From assembly GCA_023415935.1 (NCBI GenBank), contig JAEZIX010000014.1, positions 1 to 20,947 of the forward strand: a stretch of 20,947 nucleotides of DNA. The letters run 5' to 3'. The notes beneath the pieces are model-generated. The model was given only the letters and a program-made list of their open reading frames with translations. It ran no database searches and was not told the origin of the DNA. Both the position numbers and the translations under genes were made by a program. The DNA is from Cyanobacteria bacterium OH_CDB_20 (GTDB lineage Bacteria; Cyanobacteriota; Vampirovibrionia; Gastranaerophilales; Gastranaerophilaceae). Positions 14,168 through 20,947 of this stretch are shown piece by piece. Position 1 is the stretch's first letter; the number at the start of each line of letters is the position of its first letter.

Positions 14168-14972
14168 GAAAGAAAGACTTGATAATATTCTTGTTGATAA
14201 AGGTTTTTTTGAGACAAAAAGCAAGGCTCAAGCAGCTATTATGGCAGGTGATGTGGTTGTTAATGATGAAAAGATAACTAAAGCAGGGTTTCAATTAGAA
14301 TTTAAAGAGACAACAAAAATTGAAGTTAAAACGATGCCTTTTGTTTCTCGTGGTGGCTTTAAACTTGATAAGGCAGTGAAGGCTTTTGATATTGATTTAA
14401 AAGATAAAGTTTGTCTTGATGCTGGGGCTTCAACAGGTGGTTTTACGGATTGTATGCTTCAAAACGGGGCTAAAAAAGTATATTCGGTTGATGTTGGTTA
14501 TGGGCAAATTGCTTGGAAACTAAGAAATGATGATAGGGTAAAAGTCATTGAAAGAGTTAATATTCGAAATTGTTCACCAGAAGAAATATATTCTGAAAAC
14601 GATGAAAAACCGACATTTTGTGCAATGGATTTGTCATTTATTTCAATAACAAAAGTTCTTGAAAATATATTAAAGCTCATGCAAAGTGGCGAAAAAACCA
14701 TAATGGCGCTTATAAAGCCCCAGTTTGAAGCAGGAAAAGATGAAGTCGGGAAAAATGGCGTTGTAAGAGAAAAAGAAACTCATATCAAAGTTATAAAAAA
14801 TGTGATAGATTACGCTTCTTCTATTGGACTTTATACAGTTGCGCTAGACTATTCCCCTATTAAAGGCCCTGCCGGGAATATTGAATATATTGTCTTGTTT
14901 TCAACGGATGAAAGTAAAAAAAGCAATATTAATATCGAAGAAATAGTTCAAAAATCAGAAATTGAGCTTTAA
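14160..14972 (+). CDS. tlyA: TlyA family rRNA 2'-O-methyltransferase
   Basis: 270 aa. An S4-type RNA-binding domain occupies residues 3-66 (RLDNILVDKGFFETKSKAQ, then the VVVN turn), followed by SRGGFKLDKA and a Rossmann methyltransferase domain. The SAM site is CLDAGASTGGFTDCML (85-100). The residues VDVGYGQ, AMDLSFIS (with D157) and LIKPQFEAGK (with K186) fit the conserved family motifs. The mycobacterial member methylates cytidines in 16S and 23S rRNA and confers capreomycin sensitivity; members of this family were earlier called hemolysin A. A role in rRNA modification is therefore likely; the exact target is inferred. It overlaps tatD by 8 bp and is closed by a hairpin terminator. Confidence 0.93.
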   Translation: MAKKERLDNILVDKGFFETKSKAQAAIMAGDVVVNDEKITKAGFQLEFKETTKIEVKTMPFVSRGGFKLDKAVKAFDIDLKDKVCLDAGASTGGFTDCMLQNGAKKVYSVDVGYGQIAWKLRNDDRVKVIERVNIRNCSPEEIYSENDEKPTFCAMDLSFISITKVLENILKLMQSGEKTIMALIKPQFEAGKDEVGKNGVVREKETHIKVIKNVIDYASSIGLYTVALDYSPIKGPAGNIEYIVLFSTDESKKSNINIEEIVQKSEIEL

Positions 14973-15002
14973 AAAACAGCCCTTAAAAAGAGCTGTTTTT
15001 TT
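14971..15002 (+). terminator. Bidirectional terminator between tlyA and ahcY
   Basis: AAAAAACAGC pairs with GCTGTTTTTT (10 bp), and the stem continues after a single mismatch with CTT/AAG around an AAA loop. T-runs appear on both strands, so it can end both convergent genes. It touches the tlyA stop codon. Confidence 0.85.
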
Positions 15003-15021
15003 ATTACTGTTTTTACCAGAA

Positions 15022-16299
15022 CTAAGACGCTGTACCAGTTGACCAGCTATTTAGGTAAGTTTCTTGTTCTTCTGTTAATGTATCTATTTCAATTCCCATT
15101 GATTTTAATTTTAGGTTTGCAATTTCAACATCAGTTTCTCGAGGAAGCGTATAAAGTATGTTTTCAAGATTTTCTCTGTTTTTAATAATGAATTCAGCAC
15201 CAAGCGCTTGATTTGCAAAACTCATATCCATAACTGAAGCAGGATGACCTTCTGCTGCAACAAGGTTTACCAGTCTTCCTTCCGCTAAAACATATATTGA
15301 TTTTCCGTTTTTAAGTTTGTATTCATCTAAGAATGGTCTTATTCTTTTGATTTCAGTAGTTTCTGCTTTTAATCCGTTAACATTAACTTCAACATCAAAG
15401 TGTCCTGCGTTACAAACCATTGCGCCATCTTTCATTGTAAGAAGATGAGGAACATCAACTACATTCTTGTCGCCTGTAATAGATAAGAATATATCGCCTA
15501 CTTTAGCAGCTTCAGCAATGGTCATTACTCTGTAACCTTCCATCGCAGCTTCTAATGCTTTAAGAGGGTCAACTTCTGTTACAACAACGTTTGCGCCGTG
15601 TCCTTTTGCTCTCATTGCAGCGCCTTTACCGCACCAGCCGTATCCGCACATTACAAAAGTTTTTCCAGCTAAAAGTATGTTACTAGCTCTTATGATACCA
15701 TCGATTGCACTTTGTCCTGTTCCGTATCTGTTGTCGTACAAGTATTTTGTCATACTGCTATTAACAGCAAGCGCTGGCCATTTCAAACTTCCGTCTTTTG
15801 CCATTGCTTCAAGTCTTATAATTCCGGTTGTTGTTTCTTCGCAAGAGCCGATTATATCATTCATTAATTCTTGTCTTTTTGTATGTATTGTTGCAACTAT
15901 GTCACAGCCATCATCTATAATGAAATTAGGTTTGTGATCTAAAATAGCATTTACGTGTTTTACATAAGTATCTTGGTCTTCTCCTGCATAACCATATACA
16001 GGGATGTTCCAGTATTTTACAAGCGCCGCAGCTACATCATCTTGTGTTGATAAAGGATTAGACGCTGCTAAGACGCCGTCAGCTCCACCTTCTTTTAAAG
16101 CAATAACAAGATTCGCTGTCTCTTTTGTTACGTGAACGCAACTTGCAAATCGTAAGCCTTTGAATGGCTGTTCTTTTTTAAATCTCTCTTTAATTTGTGC
16201 AAGAACAGGCATGTCTTTCATTGCCCATTCAATGTTGTTCTTTCCTTGTTCTGCAAGTGAAATATCTTTAATATCGTAGTTAATCCCTGCTGTTGTCAT
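15022..16299 (-). CDS. ahcY: S-adenosylhomocysteine hydrolase
   Basis: NAD-dependent hydrolysis of S-adenosylhomocysteine to adenosine and homocysteine, removing the inhibitor left by all SAM methylations. It is 425 aa, the shorter class lacking the insertion found in eukaryotic and many proteobacterial enzymes. Visible: SNPLSTQDDVAAAL (80-93), IIDDGCDIVATIH (127-139), EETTTGIIRLEAM (154-166), NSSMTKYLYDNRYGTGQSAI (180-199), the NAD loop GYGWCGKGAAMR (219-230), NAGHFDVEV and LAEGRLVNLVAAEGHPASVM. The C-terminus (YLNSWSTGTAS) differs from the common KxDHYRY end, as in archaeal-type enzymes. AAGGAG lies 6 bases before ATG. A likely extended -10 at 16321-16329 gives a leader of only about 14 bases. 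I see no SAH riboswitch in that short leader. Confidence 0.97.
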   Translation of the reverse strand: MTTAGINYDIKDISLAEQGKNNIEWAMKDMPVLAQIKERFKKEQPFKGLRFASCVHVTKETANLVIALKEGGADGVLAASNPLSTQDDVAAALVKYWNIPVYGYAGEDQDTYVKHVNAILDHKPNFIIDDGCDIVATIHTKRQELMNDIIGSCEETTTGIIRLEAMAKDGSLKWPALAVNSSMTKYLYDNRYGTGQSAIDGIIRASNILLAGKTFVMCGYGWCGKGAAMRAKGHGANVVVTEVDPLKALEAAMEGYRVMTIAEAAKVGDIFLSITGDKNVVDVPHLLTMKDGAMVCNAGHFDVEVNVNGLKAETTEIKRIRPFLDEYKLKNGKSIYVLAEGRLVNLVAAEGHPASVMDMSFANQALGAEFIIKNRENLENILYTLPRETDVEIANLKLKSMGIEIDTLTEEQETYLNSWSTGTAS

Positions 16300-16320
16300 T
16301 TTTATCTCCTTTTTTATTAG

Positions 16321-16329
16321 ATTTTATCA
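16321..16329 (-). promoter_or_regulatory. Extended -10 element of ahcY
   Basis: On the minus strand TGATAAAAT is an extended -10 (TG-n-TAAAAT). I see no convincing -35 box at 16-18 bp. Predicted start about 14 bases before the ahcY ATG, leaving room for AAGGAG. Confidence 0.45.
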
Positions 16330-16393
16330 CGAAATATTTAATAATTCGAATGGTTGAGTTTTTTAGGATTTAGCAATATTTTCCTCTAAAATT

Positions 16394-16402
16394 TGATATA
16401 AT
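16394..16402 (+). promoter_or_regulatory. Extended -10 promoter of tilS-hpt
   Basis: TGATATAAT (TG-n-TATAAT, a perfect extended -10). No good -35 box at 16-18 bp, which an extended -10 can dispense with. Predicted RNA start near 16409, about 35 bases before the tilS ATG. Confidence 0.6.
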
Positions 16403-16443
16403 ACAATTGTATCCTAAGTTTGCTTGATTGGCGGCGTTTTTTT

Positions 16444-17796
16444 ATGAAAGAAGTGATTAGAAATATTATCAAGAAATATGTTGAGTTTACTCCAGAAACA
16501 ACTTTTTTAGTTGGTTTTTCAGGTGGTTGGGACTCTATGTGTATGCTCCATATTTTGTATGGCTTATCAAAAGAAGAAAACTTCAGGTTGGTTGCGGCGC
16601 ATCTCAATCATAATTGGCGCGGTGAAGAATCAGATAAAGAAGAAGAAAATTGTAAAAATTTCTGTGACAGGTTCGAAATTCCTTTTGTTTCTAAAAAATT
16701 ATCACCCGGTATCAAGCCTTCTGAGCTCATTGCGCGAGAATTAAGATATGCGTTTTTTAAGGACTGCGCTGTCGAATTTGATGCAGATGCAATTTTAACA
16801 GCTCATACAAAGAGCGATAACGCTGAAACAATTTTGTACAGGATAATAAAGGGTACGGGTCTAAACGGACTTGAAGGTATAAAAGAGAGCCGTGATGTTG
16901 ATACTTTTAAGGTCATAAGACCAATCCTAAACTTTTCAAGAAAAGATATTGAGGCATATTGCATACAAAATGAGCTCTTTCCGAATAGCGATTCAAGCAA
17001 TTTAAATACAAAATATGCTAGAAACAATATTCGTCATAACATAATGCCTTCTATAAAAGCTATTAATCCAAATGTTGAAAATGCTCTTATAAACCTTGCA
17101 GAGATGGCGATTGGCAACAATAAAATTATTCAAGAGCTTATTCAAAATATTGAAAATCAAATAACTGTTGGGGATAAGTGGCTTACAAAAAACTTTTTGC
17201 TGCTGAACCCTGCTATGAAGCAACATTTTGTCTACAATTTACTCTTAAGATATGATATAGAGCCAAGTTTTGCTAAAGTTAACGAGATACTTGAATTTAT
17301 TAAAGATAATCAAAAATCAAAATCAGGCAAAACACTTTCTTTAACAACTGATAATTGGCTTTTTGCTTCCAATAGATATACATATGTTGTGGATTCAGCA
17401 GATGATGTAAAATGCAACGAAGAAGTTGTTATTAATGGCGAAGGCAGATATGTATTTGGGGTTATATCTGAAATTTCTGTTGAAAAACACCTCGCAAAAC
17501 CTGTTGTTTTCCCAAAAGCAGACTCAACAACTGCGTTTGTTGATTTATCAATTGTTAAATTTCCTTTAACTATAAGAACACGCCGAAACGGTGATATAAT
17601 TCAGCCTTTTGGAATGGAAGGCAAAATGAAACTTAAAAAATATTTGATAAATAAAAACATCCCGAGCCATGACCGTGATAAAATAATATTATTATGCAGT
17701 GAAAATGAAGTTTTGTGGGCAATAGGAATAGGATTAAGCGAAAAGCTAAGAGTTAAGGATACTCCGACCCATAAAATAGAATTGGTAGGTGATTAA
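16444..17796 (+). CDS. tilS: tRNA(Ile)-lysidine synthase TilS
   Basis: ATP-dependent enzyme that attaches lysine to C34 of the CAU-anticodon tRNA(Ile), converting it to read AUA; essential in an AT-rich genome that uses AUA often. 450 aa from ATG 16444. A TTG at 16420 would add 8 residues but has no ribosome binding site and no family support. The PP-loop is SGGWDSM (26-32), with Trp in the variable position. Then come AAHLNHNWRGEESD, LTAHTKSDNAETILYRIIKG, the block RPILNFSRKDIEAYC, and KYARNNIRHNIMP. The C-terminal substrate-binding domain with IRTRRNGDIIQPFGMEGKMK, KYLINKNIP and LWAIGIGLSEKLRV is present, as in the long class. It shares TAATG with hpt. No Shine-Dalgarno is visible upstream. 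Confidence 0.95.
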   Translation: MKEVIRNIIKKYVEFTPETTFLVGFSGGWDSMCMLHILYGLSKEENFRLVAAHLNHNWRGEESDKEEENCKNFCDRFEIPFVSKKLSPGIKPSELIARELRYAFFKDCAVEFDADAILTAHTKSDNAETILYRIIKGTGLNGLEGIKESRDVDTFKVIRPILNFSRKDIEAYCIQNELFPNSDSSNLNTKYARNNIRHNIMPSIKAINPNVENALINLAEMAIGNNKIIQELIQNIENQITVGDKWLTKNFLLLNPAMKQHFVYNLLLRYDIEPSFAKVNEILEFIKDNQKSKSGKTLSLTTDNWLFASNRYTYVVDSADDVKCNEEVVINGEGRYVFGVISEISVEKHLAKPVVFPKADSTTAFVDLSIVKFPLTIRTRRNGDIIQPFGMEGKMKLKKYLINKNIPSHDRDKIILLCSENEVLWAIGIGLSEKLRVKDTPTHKIELVGD

Positions 17797-18344
17797 TGCA
17801 GCAGATAGCTTTAGATAAAGATATAAAAGATTTAAAAGTTCTTATTCCTGAAGAAGAGATAGTATGCAAAACTAAAGAACTTGGACGCATTGTTGATTTG
17901 AGCTTCAAAGATACGGAAGAAATTATTGTTATCTGCGTATTAAAAGGCTCTGTTATGTTTTGTACAGAACTTGTTAAACATATTGAAAATCCTGTAAAGA
18001 TGGAATTTATAAGAATATCAAGTTACGGAAACGATACCCGTTCTACAAACAGCTTAAAAGCGATTGATTTGACTCTGCCACACCTTGAAGGTAAGGATGT
18101 TTTAATTGTAGAAGATATAATCGATACAGGTTTAACTGCAAAATTCTTGATAGATTTAATTAACCTTGAACACAAGCCAAAAAAATTAATGTTTGTTTCA
18201 CTTTTAAACAAAAAATGTGCTCGTAAAATTGATCTTGAGCCTGATTTATATGGGTTTGAAGTAGGAGATAAGTTTGTTGTCGGTTATGGGCTTGATTATA
18301 AAGGATATTTTAGAAATCTTTCATATATAGGCTATTTTCCATAA
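17796..18344 (+). CDS. hpt: Hypoxanthine phosphoribosyltransferase
   Basis: Purine salvage: hypoxanthine or guanine plus PRPP gives IMP or GMP. It is 182 aa, normal length. LKGS (49-52), ISSYGNDT (74-81), the PRPP-binding motif VLIVEDIIDTGLT (102-114), LLNKKCAR and YGFEVGDKFVVGYGLDYKGYFRNL are all in place. The tilS-hpt pair is a widespread gene order, usually followed by ftsH. Here ftsH is missing and a terminator closes the operon. The ATG overlaps the tilS stop by one base (TAATG), indicating coupled translation. With mtaP (which yields adenine) and ahcY (which yields adenosine), the window covers several entry points into purine salvage. Confidence 0.96.
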   Translation: MQQIALDKDIKDLKVLIPEEEIVCKTKELGRIVDLSFKDTEEIIVICVLKGSVMFCTELVKHIENPVKMEFIRISSYGNDTRSTNSLKAIDLTLPHLEGKDVLIVEDIIDTGLTAKFLIDLINLEHKPKKLMFVSLLNKKCARKIDLEPDLYGFEVGDKFVVGYGLDYKGYFRNLSYIGYFP

Positions 18345-18353
18345 ATTGTTAAT

Positions 18354-18381
18354 AAAAAAGAATCCATTAGGATTCTTTTTT
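18354..18381 (+). terminator. Bidirectional terminator between hpt and the acyltransferase gene
   Basis: AAAAAAGAATCC pairs with GGATTCTTTTTT, a perfect 12-bp stem with a 4-base loop (ATTA). A- and T-runs on both sides suit both directions. Its 3' end overlaps the stop codon of the minus-strand gene. Confidence 0.9.
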
Positions 18382-19207
18382 ATATACCTGAACCTTTTAT
18401 CTCAATCTTCTTGAGCTTTTTCTCAAGCTTTTTATACCAAGGAAGTTTTTGTTTAAATAAGTATCTATATCCTTCAAGAGTTCCGCTTGATACTTCATGA
18501 AGCTGTCTATTGCATAGATGAGTGTATTTTTTTTGCAAATCTTGAGTTAACTCATGCCTGTCTGTTGTTACATCTTTTTTCGTTATAAATATTGGTTCAT
18601 CAACTTCGACAACAACCTCAGGTTTATCTTCTCTAAGGAAAACATAATTAACAGCAATCGGAATAAGGTTAATCCCCCCTGTTTTTTTCGCTACGCCTTG
18701 CGCGATATAGGCTAAACCTGTTTGGAATTCAATAGGTCTAAAGTTTGGCGGTTTGATTATTCCCTGAGGAAAAATCCACAGCCCAAGTTTCTTATCATTA
18801 GATAAATCATCAACAATATATTTTAATGATTTTATAGCTTCTTGCGGCGATTTTTTATTTATAGGAAAGGCGCCAGCCTTTGCAAATATAGGAAATCTGT
18901 TCATTTCTTCAATCATCATGCGAGGTTTTACTTTAAAAACTCTACGCATCATATTATATCCTACAATCCCGTCCCACCAATTTCCATGGATTGCGTACAT
19001 TACACAAGGGTATTCAGGGTTTACTTTCTTAAAAAGTTCTTCATTTTTAAGTCTCAATGAATAGAACCTGTTTTCAAGCATTTTATAAAAAAACAAATCA
19101 GCAATCATTGTCCAGAAAGGATTGTTGGTTGCTTTGCGGAATTTTTCTTTACGATTTCTCAACTTTGTAGGCGGTACTTTTTCGTACAATACCTCTCGAT
19201 TAGCCAT
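18380..19207 (-). CDS. PlsC-like lysophospholipid acyltransferase family protein
   Basis: 275 aa. The acyltransferase motif H-x4-D is present as HGNWWD (74-79). Block II is GAFPINKKS (112-120) and block III is FPQG (146-149), with Gln replacing the usual Glu of FPEG. IPIAVNYVF (block IV region) follows. The family moves acyl groups from acyl-ACP or acyl-CoA to lysophospholipids, or in some branches to carotenoid glycosides or lipid A-type acceptors. The substrate cannot be read from the sequence. The H-x-N-W-W-D form is seen in a subgroup found in cyanobacteria and Deinococcus-like bacteria (recollection). A strongly basic C-terminus (KKLEKKLKKIEIK) may aid membrane binding. Ribosome binding site GAGGGG is 7 bases before ATG, and a promoter sits over the end of the upstream TPR gene. 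Confidence 0.82.
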   Translation of the reverse strand: MANREVLYEKVPPTKLRNRKEKFRKATNNPFWTMIADLFFYKMLENRFYSLRLKNEELFKKVNPEYPCVMYAIHGNWWDGIVGYNMMRRVFKVKPRMMIEEMNRFPIFAKAGAFPINKKSPQEAIKSLKYIVDDLSNDKKLGLWIFPQGIIKPPNFRPIEFQTGLAYIAQGVAKKTGGINLIPIAVNYVFLREDKPEVVVEVDEPIFITKKDVTTDRHELTQDLQKKYTHLCNRQLHEVSSGTLEGYRYLFKQKLPWYKKLEKKLKKIEIKGSGI

Positions 19208-19236
19208 CTAGATACCCCTCATTAATATTTTTCTCA

Positions 19237-19264
19237 ATTATATCACGTTTTATTTGAAGTTCAA
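19237..19264 (-). promoter_or_regulatory. Promoter of the acyltransferase gene
   Basis: On the minus strand an extended -10 TGATATAAT occupies 19245-19237. TTGAAC (19264-19259) lies 16 bp before the TATAAT, inside the end of the TPR gene. This would let the acyltransferase be transcribed apart from the mgtC-TPR pair. Confidence 0.55.
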
Positions 19265-20548
19265 AATTGAATCAGATTGGATTTTGGGTATTAAAATTGA
19301 TTCCACAAATATCGGATTTATTTTTTCATGTTTGGTTAAATATATATCAATTTTTACCGAATCAGTTGTTACAAAGGCTTCTTTGTAAGGAATGTTAATA
19401 TACAATTTATGTAAAGAAGAGCGTCCTCCTGCTTTTAAGACGTTTGTTCTTTCAATTATCTTATTGCTCATCTCTTTCTTTAATTCGCCATTACTATAAA
19501 CTTTTATAACCATATAAAGTCTATTTAAAGTTGTTACCTGATTGTTTGATATTGAATAAGTTACAATTACTTCTTCTCCCATATTCAACGGGAATTTTTT
19601 GTATTTTGAATTCTTAAAGTTGATAATAACATCATTCTTTTTCATAATGCTTCTATCGATGAAATTTTCTAGTATATGCAATCTTTCTTTGTACCTTTTT
19701 TCTTTGTAAAAGTCTCCTGAATACATTGCCATAACCATAAGTTTTTCAATACAACTTGCATAGTTTTCATAGTTAATAAGATTTTTATCTAACTTAAATA
19801 GTCTGTCAAAAGCAGTAATAGCGATTTCCGGGTTTTTATCTTTTGCAATTGTCGCAATATGATTAAGCAGCAATGGTGATTTCGTGAGCTTTTCGCCAGC
19901 AATTGCAGTGTTTAGTGCTCGATTGTATTTGCCTTGCTCCATATATAAATTCGACAAACCAATATAAGCCTGTGTAAGTCCTTTGTTTATTTGAGTTATT
20001 GGTTTGTCATTGGCAAGTTCGATTTTCTTTATATAAAAAATAGAATTTTTATAGGTTCTAATAGCTTTTTCATAACTCTTTTGTTTTAAATATTCTTCAG
20101 CAATTTTTTTATACAAAATAGCTTTTTCTTTTATTAATTTGTTGTCAGGATAGTCTTTAACATTATCAATGAGCTGTATTGCTTTGTCAGGTTCTCCTCT
20201 TTTTACATAAAGTTCACAGAGCATAAAAATCGGTTCAAAAACTCTATATGGAGCTCTTGCGATTGCTTTTTTATATTGAACTTCAGCAAGATCGTATTCC
20301 TGTATGTTTTCGTACAACAATCCTAACTTAATACAAAGCATGTATGAATCATTTGTTTTGGCTTCATATTTATATTTATCAATTAAATAAATAATTTGTT
20401 CTTTTTCGTACTCTTTATATGTTTTATTAACAGGAATTATTCTTGCTTTGTTTCTTGCATCAATAACAACTCCAAGTACAGAAATGAGCATGATAATCAA
20501 TGTAATAAATGCTGTACGAATATAAGAAACTATCTTACCCTTATTCAT
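19250..20548 (-). CDS. Membrane-anchored TPR repeat protein of unknown function
   Basis: 432 aa. One hydrophobic segment near the N-terminus (about residues 13-30, AFITLIIMLISVLGVVID) is preceded by basic residues, so the rest probably lies outside the cytoplasm. TPR-like units follow: about 69-102 (CIKLGLLYENIQEYDLAEVQ and its partner helix), 106-130, 146-178 and 195-225, with further helical repeats to about 280. The last ~130 residues (300-432) are beta-type with alternating hydrophobic residues and contain GEEVIVTYSISNN and LKAGGRSSLHKLYINIP. They look like an Ig-like or similar fold that I cannot name. It may scaffold an envelope or secretion complex (inference). The start overlaps the mgtC-like gene by 8 bp (ATGAATAA), so the two are co-translated and possibly linked in function. 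Spacing to the acyltransferase is 42 bp. Confidence 0.75.
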   Translation of the reverse strand: MNKGKIVSYIRTAFITLIIMLISVLGVVIDARNKARIIPVNKTYKEYEKEQIIYLIDKYKYEAKTNDSYMLCIKLGLLYENIQEYDLAEVQYKKAIARAPYRVFEPIFMLCELYVKRGEPDKAIQLIDNVKDYPDNKLIKEKAILYKKIAEEYLKQKSYEKAIRTYKNSIFYIKKIELANDKPITQINKGLTQAYIGLSNLYMEQGKYNRALNTAIAGEKLTKSPLLLNHIATIAKDKNPEIAITAFDRLFKLDKNLINYENYASCIEKLMVMAMYSGDFYKEKRYKERLHILENFIDRSIMKKNDVIINFKNSKYKKFPLNMGEEVIVTYSISNNQVTTLNRLYMVIKVYSNGELKKEMSNKIIERTNVLKAGGRSSLHKLYINIPYKEAFVTTDSVKIDIYLTKHEKINPIFVESILIPKIQSDSILNFK

Positions 20549-20947
20549 AGATTTCCTGTATGTTTACTGAGAAAATATAATCAATATCATCTAATTTTTC
20601 ATGGATATTTTGCATTATATCTTTTTCTGAAGACTGGATTTTTACTGAAATTTTCTCTTGAGACTCATCACAATCACTCTTCTTTTTTGTAAATTCATAT
20701 ATCATAGGAAATAGAGTGTGCAATTTTTTTGTAAGCTGATTTGTATGTGAATCTTCGCAGACAACTGATATTTTATATTTTTTTATATTTTTCTGATTTT
20801 TAGGCATAAAATCTTTTTCAAAAATTCTAATTAATACGAGAACACATACTGATAAAATTGCTGAAACGATTGCCCAGTTGAATTTTCCGCATCCACAAGC
20901 CATACCTATACTTGCAACTACCCATAGTGTAGCTGCTGTTGTAAGTC
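20541..20947 (-). CDS. MgtC/SapB family membrane protein, partial (N-terminus off the right edge)
   Basis: The frame is open to the window edge, giving 134 residues; families of this type are about 210-240 aa, so roughly the first 90-100 are missing. The first visible residues, LTTAATLWVVASIGMACGCG, are the diagnostic end of the MgtC membrane domain (LTTAAT-x-W-V-x-x-x-G-x-x-x-G). One more hydrophobic helix follows (about AIVSAILSVCVLVLIRIF), then a soluble domain of about 80 residues ending SVNIQEIYE, placed where MgtC proteins carry an ACT-like domain. An ATG at 20903 is internal to the family domain and is not the real start. MgtC proteins are tied to growth in low Mg2+, ATP synthase inhibition and phosphate balance; the role here is unknown. 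It overlaps the TPR gene by 8 bp. Confidence 0.85.
   Translation of the reverse strand, partial: LTTAATLWVVASIGMACGCGKFNWAIVSAILSVCVLVLIRIFEKDFMPKNQKNIKKYKISVVCEDSHTNQLTKKLHTLFPMIYEFTKKKSDCDESQEKISVKIQSSEKDIMQNIHEKLDDIDYIFSVNIQEIYE

Noticed and set aside
16420..16443. TTG start for tilS
   Set aside because: No ribosome binding site; the family sequence begins at ATG 16444.
16300..16443. SAH or SAM riboswitch before ahcY
   Set aside because: The predicted leader is only about 14 bases and nothing in the short divergent region resembles a conserved aptamer.
20541..20903. Small 120-aa protein beginning at ATG 20903
   Set aside because: The frame continues upstream to the window edge with the MgtC signature, so the ATG is internal.
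1..20947. CRISPR array, insertion sequence, integrase or attachment site, rRNA or tRNA gene
   Set aside because: I looked for spaced direct repeats, transposase-type proteins, long terminal inverted repeats and tRNA-like folds and saw none. The repeats found are terminators, one intergenic palindrome and one 9-bp repeat in fliK.

Overview
The window is an AT-rich bacterial chromosome segment with densely packed genes on both strands. It carries 22 complete genes that I can support, one complete gene of unknown family, and two genes cut by the window edges (rsmH at the left, an mgtC-like gene at the right). I infer a member of the non-photosynthetic cyanobacterial sister lineage (Melainabacteria/Vampirovibrionia, most like the gut order Gastranaerophilales). 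The reasons are a cyanobacterial-style BioY and YggT/Ycf19, tandem prepilin genes whose leaders match those abundant in that group, an orphan protein with an N-terminal NVSFAG motif of the kind I associate with that group, and flagellar genes in a low-GC Gram-negative background. This placement comes from recognition, not from a search.

Layout. 1-2848 (minus): rpmE, thyX, prfA and rsmH, a translation and thymidylate cluster, with two hairpin terminators between rpmE and thyX. 3163-4551 (plus): two paralogous type IV prepilin-like proteins, each apparently with its own promoter. 4690-5819 (plus): methylthioadenosine phosphorylase, then a YggT membrane protein. 5823-7029 (minus): rimI and bioY, overlapping by 8 bp. 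7208-11259 (plus): a flagellar rod/hook operon fliJ-fliK-flgD-flgE, closed by a strong terminator. 11328-12416 (plus): hemW. 12413-13225 (minus): unknown protein. 13394-14972 (plus): tatD and tlyA, overlapping by 8 bp. 15022-16299 (minus): S-adenosylhomocysteine hydrolase. 16444-18344 (plus): tilS-hpt, sharing TAATG. 18380-20947 (minus): an mgtC-like gene, a membrane-anchored TPR protein and a PlsC-type acyltransferase.

How the genes work together. Most are housekeeping: ribosome and release-factor function (rpmE, prfA, rsmH, tlyA, rimI, tilS), recycling of SAM by-products (mtaP, ahcY), purine salvage (hpt) and dTMP synthesis (thyX). The surface part is the prepilin pair and the hook-assembly operon: FliJ is the export chaperone, FliK sets hook length, FlgD caps the growing hook and FlgE is the hook subunit.

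I see no convincing new defence or mobile system: no CRISPR array, insertion sequence, integrase, rRNA or tRNA. The most interesting points are the complete absence of TGA stop codons in 23 genes together with repeated ATGNNTAA gene overlaps, the tandem prepilins with a shared WWGL plus DVNG module, a FlgE carrying a domain that looks like the flagellin hook IN motif, a probable leaderless hemW promoter built against a terminator, and two or three unassigned envelope-type proteins.
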